From the IMG/VR virus record IMGVR_UViG_3300025000_000135, positions 1-52,517 of that record: a stretch of DNA of 52,517 nt, one strand, 5' to 3'. Origin of the DNA: a virus. The position numbers were made by a program, and so were the translations under genes. How positions within the stretch are numbered: position 1 is the stretch's first letter; each line of letters starts with the position of its first letter. The notes below the pieces were generated by a model. The model was given only the letters and a program-made list of their open reading frames with translations, was not told where the DNA came from and did no database searches. Positions 16,781 to 25,465 of the stretch are shown here, in pieces.

Positions 16781-17037
16781 CAGAAGGAGATTTGTATCAA
16801 GGTGTCGAATATCTCTAATTAACCTAAACAACCTAATAAAATAAGCAAAGCCCATCAGTCTTGCAAGGACTTGACAGGCTTTTGATCCAAGCAATGTTCC
16901 ATCAAACAGTTGCTTTGACGCTTCTGATAAGATTTTACCTGAATGTAGAAAGAAAATCAAGTCTATATTTGGATAATAATTTAGTAAGTATTGTCAAAAG
17001 TTAGTAGTTTGTAGGAATACAGGCTACTAACTTTTTT
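16781..17037 (+). ncRNA. Candidate untranslated RNA with its own terminator
   Basis: No convincing coding frame runs on the + strand here, yet the stretch ends in a strong terminator (AAAAGTTAGTAG at 16996-17007, CTACTAACTTTTTT at 17024-17037). TATAAT at 16775-16780, overlapping the DnaA-box area, could be its -10. Inside are a hairpin around AGTC-TTGCAAG-GACT and another around AAGCAA/TTGCTT. It could be a copy-control RNA for the initiator gene downstream, or a leader with attenuation. Only the terminator is firm. Confidence 0.4.
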
Positions 17038-17093
17038 ATTGGAGGAAATTTAAATCAAATCATCTTAACAACTTAAAAAAGAACATGCAAAAA

Positions 17094-17140
17094 CCTCTTA
17101 TGAAATGCCAGAGCGACCAACTTCAACATTTCATAAGAGG
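17094..17140. repeat. 14-bp perfect inverted repeat upstream of the replication gene
   Basis: CCTCTTATGAAATG (17094-17107) and CATTTCATAAGAGG (17127-17140) match perfectly with a 19-nt loop. There is no T-run, so it is more likely a protein-binding or origin structure, or a leader RNA hairpin for the gene at 17257. Confidence 0.6.
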
Positions 17141-17256
17141 CCCAGAGAAGACGTTATGAATTTCTTTATCATTTTATCATGATTTTAAAAATTTGTAAAC
17201 CTCTTCTTAGCATCGCTATTGTCTTTTTTGACAAAATGCTGAAAGAAGGTTTTATT

Positions 17257-17649
17257 ATGTTTAGATTACCCAAACCACAGAAAAATTTTATGGAAGTTCC
17301 TAATATTGTTTTTGATGAACTAATACCTAGAATCAGTAATTTCTCAGCCTTAAAAGTTTATCTTTTAATGATTAGAAAAACATGGGGTTTTGCTAAAACA
17401 GGAGATTGGATTAGTATTTCTCAATTAATTAAACTTACAGGATTATCTCGCCAATCTTGTATCAATGGTTTAAATTGGTTAGAAGAGAACGGTTATGTGT
17501 GGACTGCAAGTGCAGGAGTAAATGGCAACATTAAAAAGATGATTTTTCTATGTAGTGAGGAAACAGAAATTATTGAACAATCATTTAAAGAGGGAATAAT
17601 TAGTGCAGATAAATTATATGAAAAAATGATGGAAGAAAGGGATAGTTAA
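17257..17649 (+). CDS. Phage replication protein O-like winged-helix protein
   Basis: A 130-aa protein matching the N-terminal domain of phage replication protein O: VPNIVFDELIPRISNFSALK, then MIRKTWGFAKTGDWIS, then LTGLSRQSCINGLNWLEENG. The family binds origin iterons and recruits the helicase. AGAAGG lies 7 nt before the ATG at 17257; a longer frame from 17179 has no such site. The C-terminal helicase-recruiting part of lambda O is absent. Iterons and DnaA boxes follow directly, supporting an initiator or copy-control role. Confidence 0.65.
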   Translation: MFRLPKPQKNFMEVPNIVFDELIPRISNFSALKVYLLMIRKTWGFAKTGDWISISQLIKLTGLSRQSCINGLNWLEENGYVWTASAGVNGNIKKMIFLCSEETEIIEQSFKEGIISADKLYEKMMEERDS

Positions 17650-17660
17650 AATGTCAACCT

Positions 17661-17832
17661 ATCTAAATTCTATACTGGTTTGATGATACTTATCCACAGA
17701 AAATACCTGTCTAAATTCTAGACCAGTCTAAGTTTTATACCCGACCAGTCTAAATTTTAGACCCACAAAAGAAACTAATACAAGGTGTATATATCTTACT
17801 ATTATTACTAGAAATTCCAAAAGTTATCCACA
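17661..17832. other. Candidate replication origin: iterons between DnaA boxes
   Basis: Two perfect DnaA boxes TTATCCACA lie at 17690-17698 and 17824-17832. Between and around them are four 15-bp near-palindromes: ATCTAAATTCTATAC (17661), GTCTAAATTCTAGAC (17709), GTCTAAGTTTTATAC (17726) and GTCTAAATTTTAGAC (17748), several followed by CC. The combination of iterons, DnaA boxes and AT-rich DNA beside a replication-O-like gene is the classic iteron-origin layout. Confidence 0.65.
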
Positions 17833-17860
17833 GGCATCAAGGATTAACAAAAGAAAGTTC

Positions 17861-18664
17861 GTGCATCGTATGTATGACACAAATGATACTGAATCAGAAA
17901 TCGAGCGTATGCTCAAAGACGATATTCGAGAGCAAAAGAGAACCGGAAATGGAATTCATGGCCGAGCATTAAGATTGAGAAAACACGAAACAGTTAGAAC
18001 CCCTTCAGAATCACTTCAAGGAATAGAAAGATTGAAAATTTATGCACCTTCTGTAATTCACTCAATAACGATTGGAGAAATGAAAATGAATGAACTTTTA
18101 GAAAAAATTAATTTGGGAGAAATCCCACCTAAGCAAGAATTTGAAGCATTGGATTTTGATAATTGTCAGAAATCTTTAGCTGAATTAAGAAGATTACATA
18201 CTAATCATGAAATTATGAAGAGTTGGAAATGTTCGTCTACATCTCTTAGTAGCTTCTTCGCAGAAATGCAAGTTGCAAAAATTAAAGGTGGAGAAATATT
18301 GATTGGAAAGTCTGCTGTTGATTTTTTAAACAAAGGAAGAATTACAAGAGGATTGCCTAAAATTGGTGAAGATAATAATAAGGAGAAAATTAAACGACCA
18401 TATAATAGACATGTTTCTGTAGATAATTCTAAAGAAATTCTGAGTGAAAATATTATTCCCACTCAGAATGTAGATTCAATTTCTATTCAACAAACTCAAC
18501 AAAAAGAAATTGTAATTGATAATAATTATTTAATTAATGTTAAGAGAAAATTTAATACTAGGAATTTGGCTTCTTTTTTGGAAAGGTTAACTCTATTTCT
18601 TAGCGAAGATGACCAAGAGTTTTTAGTTGAGATTAAGGTTACTGAAGTTGAGAGTAAGAAGTAA
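17861..18664 (+). CDS. Hypothetical protein next to the origin
   Basis: A 267-aa protein I do not recognise. The N-terminal 60 residues are highly charged (ERMLKDDIREQKRTGNGIHG, then RALRLRKHETVRTPSE), suggesting nucleic-acid binding. A middle segment (about 85-160) could contain a helix-turn-helix, and the C-terminal 45 residues are again structured. The start is uncertain: GTG at 17861 or ATG at 17870, both with weak ribosome sites. Its place right after the origin suggests replication or regulation. Confidence 0.5.
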   Translation: MHRMYDTNDTESEIERMLKDDIREQKRTGNGIHGRALRLRKHETVRTPSESLQGIERLKIYAPSVIHSITIGEMKMNELLEKINLGEIPPKQEFEALDFDNCQKSLAELRRLHTNHEIMKSWKCSSTSLSSFFAEMQVAKIKGGEILIGKSAVDFLNKGRITRGLPKIGEDNNKEKIKRPYNRHVSVDNSKEILSENIIPTQNVDSISIQQTQQKEIVIDNNYLINVKRKFNTRNLASFLERLTLFLSEDDQEFLVEIKVTEVESKK

Positions 18665-18678
18665 TTAATTAATTAAAA

Positions 18679-18954
18679 TTAAACAACATCCATAACAATC
18701 TTCACAGCATTAAACTCTATACCTTTATCTCTAAAAATATCAGCATATAACTTCCCTATGCCACCAGAGGTATCCAATCTAATTTTACACCACTGAACTT
18801 TTTCACTTAATCCACTCTCTTTATCCAAAACATGTTTAATTACATATTTAACAATTCTATCGACACATTCTTTAGGTGTTCCATTTATAGTTTGCATTTT
18901 GCTTTTATTTATAAACCATATTGTGCAACTATTTCGTCCAGGATCAATAATCAT
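18679..18954 (-). CDS. Small hypothetical protein, possible RNase H-like fold
   Basis: A 91-aa protein beginning MIIDPGRNSCTIWFI, with a C-terminal RLDTSGGIGKLYADIFRDKG segment. The pattern of an N-terminal Asp strand and a later Asp-x-x-Gly-Gly-x-Gly helix faintly recalls the nuclease half of phage terminases, but it is too short for that enzyme. AAAGGAG precedes the ATG. It is the last gene of the long - strand cluster. Confidence 0.45.
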   Translation of the reverse strand: MIIDPGRNSCTIWFINKSKMQTINGTPKECVDRIVKYVIKHVLDKESGLSEKVQWCKIRLDTSGGIGKLYADIFRDKGIEFNAVKIVMDVV

Positions 18955-18979
18955 TGGTTAGTTCTCCTTTACACATAAA

Positions 18980-19369
18980 TTATACACATCTATTTGGGCA
19001 ACTAGAATATTCTCCAATAACTACATTTTTAGCTCCCCATACTTCCCCTCTATCTTGAACAAGTTTTAACTCACTATGACAAATTTCACACAAACTATTT
19101 TCTTTTGCATATTCTCTATTTTCTTCACTCATATATTCAAGTAATAGTTTGAAGTTTATAGCATCGCTTGGAGTTCGAAGGCCATTTACTATTTGTAAGT
19201 ATTCTGGATCTGAGACATCATATTCCAAAATAGAATTTATGTCTTCACAACCAAACGAAAGTGTTGTCCTATCGTATGTATCGTTCTCTGAAACCCTTGC
19301 TATAGGTTGATTGTACTTTTCATTACAAAGTGAATTTTCTTGATTTTGAATTTTTCTTTCATTAATCAT
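18980..19369 (-). CDS. Hypothetical protein with Cys-rich C-terminus
   Basis: A 129-aa acidic protein of unknown function. CEICHSEL (about residue 95) and a final CPNRC give a four-Cys zinc-ribbon-like set. AAAGGAG lies 8 nt before the ATG. Expressed with the neighbouring endonuclease and nucleotide genes, judging by spacing. Confidence 0.5.
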   Translation of the reverse strand: MINERKIQNQENSLCNEKYNQPIARVSENDTYDRTTLSFGCEDINSILEYDVSDPEYLQIVNGLRTPSDAINFKLLLEYMSEENREYAKENSLCEICHSELKLVQDRGEVWGAKNVVIGEYSSCPNRCV

Positions 19370-19387
19370 ATTATTTAAATTCTCCTT

Positions 19388-20749
19388 TTATAAAATATTA
19401 TCTAATAATATTTTCTCAATATTATTAGAATCCCAATACCAAATTTCTAAAAAATTATAACCATTTTGTTCTGCGTACTCTTTCTTGCGCCTATCATGCT
19501 CCTGTTGTTTCTCGAAGTCTTCAATAGATTCATAGAACCATTCAACAAAATGTTCATGTTGTTCACCTTGAAATTCAACAAGAAGATTATATTTAGGCAG
19601 ATAAAAATCATAAGATAATAAACCATTACCTAATCCGACTAAGCCATTAAAAGATTTCTGCGGGATATGATAAATATTGTATTGTTTTAAAAATTTAGTA
19701 ATTCTTTTCTCTCCTTTAGATTCCGCACATCTTGGGCAACCATTTCCTCTTCCATTTCTACTACAAATTTGAGTTTCCCATTCATTTCCGCAGTCTTTAC
19801 ATATCCACCAAGCATACTGCCCACTGTTTGGAGTATAGTTTTCTGGTTTTGTGTTATTTTTATCATAATTCCATTCTTCACAAAGTTCAGAATTATTCAC
19901 TAATAAATTATATTCATTAGTTGCAACATAAACTTTACATTCAGGGCATCCAGTCTTACCTCTATTAACTCTGTCACTAATAATTTGCTCCCATTTATTT
20001 CCACATTTTCTACATATCCAAAAAGCATACTGATTGGCATTTGGCAAATATTCTTCTGGTCTTCTATCATTCTTGTCGTAATCCCATTCTTCACAGGCTA
20101 TTGGATGTATTATTAATAAATTATAATCTTCTGTAGGTAATCGTCTTGAACAATAAGGGCAACTATTATTATTAATTCTAGAAGTATTTATCCTAGTATT
20201 AATAGCTACATTCCATTCGTGACCCCTATTACATTGCCACCAAATCTCTTTATCACAACCACAAGTTACATCATAAGGAGTCAAATCACCATTTTTTGTT
20301 GGATGCCATTCATTTGCAATCTTAGGAAATTTTGTAGCAAGACAATTAGATAATCCTACTTGAAACCCTGCACAAAAAGGACAACCACGATTACTATATA
20401 TATCATGCCAATTCTTTTCAAACATCTCTCCACAATCTTCTTTTAAACATTTCCAATTAAGATTATCTTTAGCATTAATATAAACTTCACTTATTAATTC
20501 ATATGGTTTATTGTTTATCTTACACCACAATTTTATATTTTTTATTGTATATATATTATGTATTGTAAATTTACTAGGACTATGACCTTCTTTAATAAGT
20601 TGATTGAATCCACTAAATGTTGTTACATATAAATATCCTTCTAAATCTTTTAATACTATTGGTTTTCTAGCTCCTGGATATTTATTGTCTATTAATTCAT
20701 ATCCTAAATCATTTAATATCTTAACTACATCTTCATGAGAATATTTCAA
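19388..20749 (-). CDS. Putative homing endonuclease: zinc-ribbon repeats plus Vsr-like nuclease
   Basis: A 453-aa protein. Residues about 90-345 carry four treble-clef zinc-ribbon units of DUF4379 type, each with a CxxC, a WWICKDCGNEWE or WWQCNRGHEW core and a closing CPxC. The C-terminal 100 residues look like a very-short-patch-repair nuclease: LLSYDFYLPKYNLLVEFQGE then QHEHFVEW and a late EIWYWD. Such free-standing enzymes are typically phage homing endonucleases. Start is TTG with AAAGGA upstream. It sits beside the nucleotide metabolism genes. Confidence 0.75.
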   Translation of the reverse strand: MKYSHEDVVKILNDLGYELIDNKYPGARKPIVLKDLEGYLYVTTFSGFNQLIKEGHSPSKFTIHNIYTIKNIKLWCKINNKPYELISEVYINAKDNLNWKCLKEDCGEMFEKNWHDIYSNRGCPFCAGFQVGLSNCLATKFPKIANEWHPTKNGDLTPYDVTCGCDKEIWWQCNRGHEWNVAINTRINTSRINNNSCPYCSRRLPTEDYNLLIIHPIACEEWDYDKNDRRPEEYLPNANQYAFWICRKCGNKWEQIISDRVNRGKTGCPECKVYVATNEYNLLVNNSELCEEWNYDKNNTKPENYTPNSGQYAWWICKDCGNEWETQICSRNGRGNGCPRCAESKGEKRITKFLKQYNIYHIPQKSFNGLVGLGNGLLSYDFYLPKYNLLVEFQGEQHEHFVEWFYESIEDFEKQQEHDRRKKEYAEQNGYNFLEIWYWDSNNIEKILLDNIL

Positions 20750-20780
20750 AATTAAATTCCTTTCTTTTTATGTTTTATTT

Positions 20781-21200
20781 TTATAAATTGCCCTGATCAA
20801 ACATATTTTCAATTAACTCTATAACGTCATCAAGTGCCTCACAATGATTTGAAACACAGCTATTGATATGTGGACTCCAATGTTTAGTTCCAAAGGCAAT
20901 GACAGGCTTTCTCATGTCTTTGAATCGAACTAGTTCATATATGCTCCCTGGCGAGAAATCTATGTCATCAAGATTGACAATCATAATGTCACATCTGCTT
21001 AGATAATATTCGTTTTGGTCAACACAGGCTCTTGAGTCGTATGTATGATTTATTTCTTTTAAAAATGTTTTAGCAGGATTATACGTTTCTACATTATTAT
21101 TATTTGCCCATTTGTCTAACTTATTTCTCCATTCAATTGCTTTATTCATTTCATTATTTCGATAATAGTGGGTTAGACACCCTGCTTCATATATGTACAT
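20781..21200 (-). CDS. Nucleoside 2-deoxyribosyltransferase-like protein
   Basis: A 139-aa protein matching the deoxyribosyltransferase pattern: N-terminal IYEAGCLTHYYR, a central SRCDIMIVNLDDIDFSPGSI followed by YELVRFKD, and RKPVIAFGT. In the family the Glu after SPGS-type motifs is catalytic and the Asp residues bind the sugar. It would move deoxyribose between bases or hydrolyse deoxynucleotides. It directly follows the dNMP kinase gene with no gap, so the two are translationally coupled. Confidence 0.65.
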   Translation of the reverse strand: MYIYEAGCLTHYYRNNEMNKAIEWRNKLDKWANNNNVETYNPAKTFLKEINHTYDSRACVDQNEYYLSRCDIMIVNLDDIDFSPGSIYELVRFKDMRKPVIAFGTKHWSPHINSCVSNHCEALDDVIELIENMFDQGNL

Positions 21201-21740
21201 TTATTCACCAAATCTTTCCTTCAAATATTCTATAAACTTAATTACTTCTTTTTCTTTTTCTTCTTTAGTCTCACATTTTATGTAATAATCAAAATCATAA
21301 TTATCTAATGCAATTTCAGAGGAGTGCAATCTTTGTTCTGGCGTAAGTTTGTTCTCATAATTTAATCTTTCTATACGTAATGATATAAATTCATAATCAT
21401 TATCCCATCTCTCAATTTCATTAGCGAATCTTGTATCCGGTATGAGAACATAGTCATAATCATCTTCAAAGACTTTTACCAATTCAATTACATTATCTAC
21501 CCAATAATTATTATTTTTTGATCTAACTTTTTCAGTACCAATTTTCTGCAATAACTCTCTACCGTTAACATCTTTTTCACCATTCCAACCAAAATATTTT
21601 TGGCAAAGAAATTTAAGTTGATCACCATAATTTATAATTAATGCTCTTTCACCTTGTTTTTGTAATTCTATTTTTAATAGAGTGGCAGTCAGGTCTTTGC
21701 CTGATTCTGCCTTCCCTGAAATTAGTATAATAATTGGCAT
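21201..21740 (-). CDS. Deoxynucleoside monophosphate kinase
   Basis: A 179-aa P-loop kinase. Walker A is SGKAESGKD at residues 8-16, and an LIPDTRFANEIERW segment (about residue 98) supplies the acidic and arginine residues seen in T4 gp1-type dNMP kinases. It would phosphorylate dNMPs made by ThyX and the dUTPase. It is 1 bp from the ThyX gene and abuts the deoxyribosyltransferase, forming a nucleotide cassette. Confidence 0.75.
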   Translation of the reverse strand: MPIIILISGKAESGKDLTATLLKIELQKQGERALIINYGDQLKFLCQKYFGWNGEKDVNGRELLQKIGTEKVRSKNNNYWVDNVIELVKVFEDDYDYVLIPDTRFANEIERWDNDYEFISLRIERLNYENKLTPEQRLHSSEIALDNYDFDYYIKCETKEEKEKEVIKFIEYLKERFGE

Positions 21741-21741
21741 A

Positions 21742-22491
21742 TTATTTAACCATCCCTTTCAACAACATTTCTTTAGTAGGCATTTTCCCACAACACCTAT
21801 TCTTCTCTGGACACCATAAAAGGTACTCGCATTGGGAAACTAATCTATCTTTTAATTGAGGCAATATTTCCAATACAGCATCTTTCATAAGATTTGCCAT
21901 TTGTCTATGAAAATATTGAGTTCTAGTACACAATCTTTTATGTAAATAATGAATAAAAGCTTCTAATGTAAATGCAATACAGAGCGAAGTATTTGTTGCT
22001 CTTGGTAAAAGATAATTTGCGTCTTCCACTGCTTGTTTTTCATTTACACCATGTCTAACTAGTAAATCTAAAATATGTTTTCTAGAATTATTGATTTCAG
22101 TCATTATTAAATTATAGGCCCCTAAAGCATATTCATTATCTTTAATTGTTTTGGGAATTGTGTAATCAAAGTTTTCCATATCAACATATCTGAATGATTT
22201 AAGATTTTTAATTATCCCAGAAGGATTTTCATCATAAGTATCTTCATCAATGAAGTTATATCTTACACCAATTTCATGACGCATCGCCTGTTCACTGATC
22301 CCTCTATCAATTCCTTCAATTTTAAACTTTATATATTCGGTTCTACTTCCACTATAATGTTCGTCTTCATAACATGAATTACCAACTTTTTCAGCAAATT
22401 CAGAAGAAGTTCCATAGCACGTTGCAGCAAATGTCCCCCATTCTTTAAATATGTTTTTCACTTGTTCAGGATTTAATAATGTTACTTGCAT
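21742..22491 (-). CDS. thyX: Flavin-dependent thymidylate synthase ThyX, divergent motif
   Basis: A 249-aa protein that would make dTMP from dUMP using FAD and methylene-tetrahydrofolate. The usual RHRxxSxNExSxR motif appears as MRHEIGVRYNFIDEDTY (about residues 81-97): the first Arg-His is kept, but the following Arg is Glu. The C-terminal part is typical (LPRATNTSLCIAFTLEAF, then HKRLCTRTQYFHRQMANLM). An extra four-Cys tail (CEYLLWCPEKNRCCG) is unusual for ThyX and may bind zinc. GAGAGGAAG precedes the ATG. Confidence 0.8.
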   Translation of the reverse strand: MQVTLLNPEQVKNIFKEWGTFAATCYGTSSEFAEKVGNSCYEDEHYSGSRTEYIKFKIEGIDRGISEQAMRHEIGVRYNFIDEDTYDENPSGIIKNLKSFRYVDMENFDYTIPKTIKDNEYALGAYNLIMTEINNSRKHILDLLVRHGVNEKQAVEDANYLLPRATNTSLCIAFTLEAFIHYLHKRLCTRTQYFHRQMANLMKDAVLEILPQLKDRLVSQCEYLLWCPEKNRCCGKMPTKEMLLKGMVK

Positions 22492-22505
22492 AGTATCTTC
22501 CTCTC

Positions 22506-23003
22506 TTAATTAAACTTTACCTTGTCATACTTGTACTTTTTAATGTAGATACATCTGTCTTCGTATCCACACTCATGACACCTATGCTCAAACAGTGCAA
22601 CCTGTAGATAACATGACAACCTATTCTTAAAGGGGGTCAGACCCTTTTCAAGAATTTGTTTCTCAACATCAGACATACCCTCTTGATTATCATCATCGTT
22701 TTCTTTTTCTTGATCTGACAACCACAATTCATATTCTTCAAGAGTTTTTAAAAATCCCATTGGTGTATCCGTCTCAACTTTATCTTCAAACTTTACACGA
22801 TAGTATTCATTTATGTTTCTTCTTGACCTCTTGATGATTATACATTCATTGCCTTTATATTCCTCTAACAATCCTAGATAAATTACTGTATCTTTTAAAT
22901 TGAACTTATATTCCTTTTTGATGTCAGAGGTTTCTGAATATTTATCTTGCTTCTTCTTAGGTTTATCTCTAGGGGTTAAGTTGATACTTTTTCCTTTTGC
23001 CAT
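22506..23003 (-). CDS. Hypothetical protein with zinc-type C-terminus
   Basis: A 165-aa protein, basic at the N-terminus, with a beta-rich centre (about 30-75) and an acidic linker. It ends in a CHECGYEDRC cluster that could bind zinc or iron-sulfur. It is the first gene after the promoter at 23057-23085 and lies 14 bp before ThyX. The start is set at ATG 23003 rather than a TTG one codon earlier. Function unknown. Confidence 0.5.
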   Translation of the reverse strand: MAKGKSINLTPRDKPKKKQDKYSETSDIKKEYKFNLKDTVIYLGLLEEYKGNECIIIKRSRRNINEYYRVKFEDKVETDTPMGFLKTLEEYELWLSDQEKENDDDNQEGMSDVEKQILEKGLTPFKNRLSCYLQVALFEHRCHECGYEDRCIYIKKYKYDKVKFN

Positions 23004-23056
23004 CAATTCACATCCTTTTACAGTATATTTTCATATGTAATATATATTGTTAAATA

Positions 23057-23085
23057 AATTATATCTTAATTACAAAATATAGTCA
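23057..23085 (-). promoter_or_regulatory. Consensus sigma-A promoter for the thyX/dNMP kinase operon
   Basis: On the - strand, TTGACT (23085-23080) and TATAAT (23062-23057) are exactly 17 bp apart. Transcription would start near 23050 and run through the ThyX, dNMP kinase and deoxyribosyltransferase genes. Confidence 0.75.
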
Positions 23086-23106
23086 ATATAAATATTATTT
23101 ATATAA

Positions 23107-23439
23107 TTAATATTGTATAAATCCAATAGTTTCTGATCCATTTAACTCCCAACTGTCGCCTTCAGGTAAATAAATATTAACCAATACTTCTCCTTTGTAA
23201 TATAAAAGTAAAGCGTTTTTAGCGTTCTCTAATTCACAAATCTCAAAATCTTCAAAGTATAATTTTACACTTCCATCATTAATTGAAAGTATATTCCAAT
23301 AGCTTTCTTCTTTAAATTCAACATCATTAATGACTGTATTAACTATGGATAATAAATCTCCATCTGAATTTAGAAATTCAATTGTGATTGGTTTTGCATT
23401 GGTTTTATTAATAAACCATTGTAAATCGAAGTTATTCAT
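23107..23439 (-). CDS. Hypothetical protein (110 aa)
   Basis: Unknown soluble, beta-rich acidic protein beginning MNNFDLQWFINKTNAKPITI. A good ribosome site (GGAGGAATTGTAAA) precedes the ATG. It has no close partner, being cut off from the thyX operon by that operon's promoter. Confidence 0.5.
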   Translation of the reverse strand: MNNFDLQWFINKTNAKPITIEFLNSDGDLLSIVNTVINDVEFKEESYWNILSINDGSVKLYFEDFEICELENAKNALLLYYKGEVLVNIYLPEGDSWELNGSETIGFIQY

Positions 23440-23542
23440 TTTACAATTCCTCCAAATAATTTATTTTATGATTATTGAAGATTTTTATATTGTAGGCAAT
23501 CAAGATTATTAAATTTTATGCCTTGACTAAACCAATAAACAT

Positions 23543-23746
23543 TTAAATAATCATATTCTGGTTCTTGGGTACAAACATTGGCCTATCTTCAAACTTCTTT
23601 CCCTTTTCAGGATTAATACAAGAACAAGATCCGCAGGGGCATTTGAAGCATAATGATGTATTGCATCCAAAATAATTTTCGTATCTCTTTTGTAGTGAAT
23701 TACCATGAACACAATTTACACAATATACTAAAATATCTTTATTCAT
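23543..23746 (-). CDS. Cys-rich small protein (67 aa)
   Basis: It has ten Cys: LVYCVNCVHGN, YFGCNTSLCFKCPCGSCSC and others. The first half resembles the 35-aa peptide at 25466-25573 (VYC-x2-C ... YFGC-x4-C). It probably folds around zinc. AAGGAGTGAAATT precedes the ATG. Function unknown. Confidence 0.5.
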   Translation of the reverse strand: MNKDILVYCVNCVHGNSLQKRYENYFGCNTSLCFKCPCGSCSCINPEKGKKFEDRPMFVPKNQNMII

Positions 23747-23757
23747 AATTTCACTCC

Positions 23758-25450
23758 TTAATGTTTTATTTTTAATAAATAATCTTTATAATACATCCAT
23801 CTTAATTCACCTCCTGTTTCTGGATGTTTTCCAGAATATTTTTTGTCATTTAGATTTGATAAAGTATTGATTCTTTTTAAATTGTATTTTATCCTTGCTT
23901 CAATTATTGAATTAAATATTTCTCCAGTTGTTAAGCATATTATTTTGTAACAATTAATAATATTATTTACATAATCATCCTTCCATCCTAAAATTTGATT
24001 TTCGATTATATATTCATCATAATACATCCATATAAGTTTTTCTCCAGTAATTGGATGGATTCCTGAAGACTTATATATTTTATTACAACATGAAGCAATA
24101 CTTGTTTTTGAAACGCTATATTTTTTCGAGGCATCTTTGGAAAAATTAAATATTTCATTAGTAGTTAAGCATATTATTTGTTTACGAATCTTTTTAGCGT
24201 TTCTTATAAACTCCTTTTGACCATCATAATCACACCACCCTAATTTTACACCTTGTTTTAAATATCTTCTGATTGTTTTTCTTGTTAATTTTAGTTCCTT
24301 TGCAATTGTTTTTGTATTGTGAATACCACTATCCCATAATTCACAAGCTTTTTTAACCATACTAGAGAATCCTGCTTCGTTACATTTCTGCCAGTCTATA
24401 TCTTTTTCTTCAAAACCTAATAATTTAGGAAGCCTACTCTTCATTATGCTATTTTTAATCCATTCCATTTCAGAATATCTACAGTCAATAATTATGTAAT
24501 TATTAATACCATTTATTCTAGCTAACCATTCTTTATCAAAATCATTCTCTTGAGTTTTTTGTAATGAATTCCAATTATTATTAATTTCTTCATAATGTTG
24601 AAGTCCATGAGTTTCAATAATGCAATTAAAATTATCTAGATAGTTGTCATATCTATAGTTTTTGCACCATTTGAAAGTTGTTTTGCTTAATTGTGGATTA
24701 AAATTAAACATTAATTGTTCTAAAACACTAGACATAAATTTTTCTGGATATGGTCTTCCATCTGAACAACGAGGGCAACCAACCCCCCATCCTCATTAAA
24801 TCAAATAACATCATTTCTTTTTCATGACCGCAATTAGGACATTTAATAAGAAATTTACTTCTTACACCAACAGAATATTTATATGCATCTTCTTTATTCA
24901 CTAAAAATTTTACTAAATACGGATGAGTTAATGCAATTATATTACATTGGTCACAATCAAGATTACCATATTTATAATTTGTAAAACCACTAATGCTTTT
25001 CTGTTCAGGTTGATGTTCTGGATGATCCAGACATTTAAACCAATAACCTTTTTGATTAAACCCATGAGAACTATAAGTAACATCCTTTTGACTACATCCA
25101 TTTAATTCATAATGCCAACGAGATAATATTTTATCTGCAATTTTTATTGGTAAATTTATATAACACCATTCAAAGAAACTAACCCATTTTTTATAACCAT
25201 TTTTAGCACATCTGACACAATAATATCCATTATTTTTCTTCATACTTTTCTTATAAAAATACCACTTTAGATTTTTTATCTCTAAACCACAACCATCACA
25301 TTCGGTATCAATTAATATATTAGATCCATCTGGTAAGTCTTCAGTTCTTACTTCGAATTCGTCTCCCATTTTAGTATAAATATAGCTTTTATTTTCATAA
25401 TATTTTTTAATTCGCCTATCCCATTTTATTGTAACTATTTCTGTTACCAA
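23758..25450 (-). pseudogene. Frameshifted homing endonuclease (zinc ribbon, Vsr-like, NUMOD1)
   Basis: Two frames, 25450-24728 and 24735-23758, join perfectly if one C is removed from the CCCCCC run at 24783-24788. The repaired reading continues GCPRCSDGRPYPEKFMSSVL, the standard zinc-knuckle and SDGxxYPEKF motif. The whole protein, about 560 aa, has an N-terminal module shared with the gene at 5554, zinc knuckles, a nuclease core (CIIETHGLQHYEE), a helix-turn-helix (AKELKLTRKTIRRYLKQG) and two NUMOD1-like repeats (ICLTTNEIF and ICLTTGEIF). Start TTG. Either a true pseudogene or a base-calling error. Confidence 0.8.
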
Positions 25451-25465
25451 TTAATTTCTCCTTTT

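Noticed and set aside
16715-16960. An 81-aa - strand frame with hydrophobic stretches.
   Set aside because: No ribosome site, and it lies over the DnaA boxes and the candidate RNA region, so it is probably chance.
18679-18954. A terminase large-subunit fragment.
   Set aside because: The resemblance is to only one short motif, and no other packaging or virion gene is in the window.
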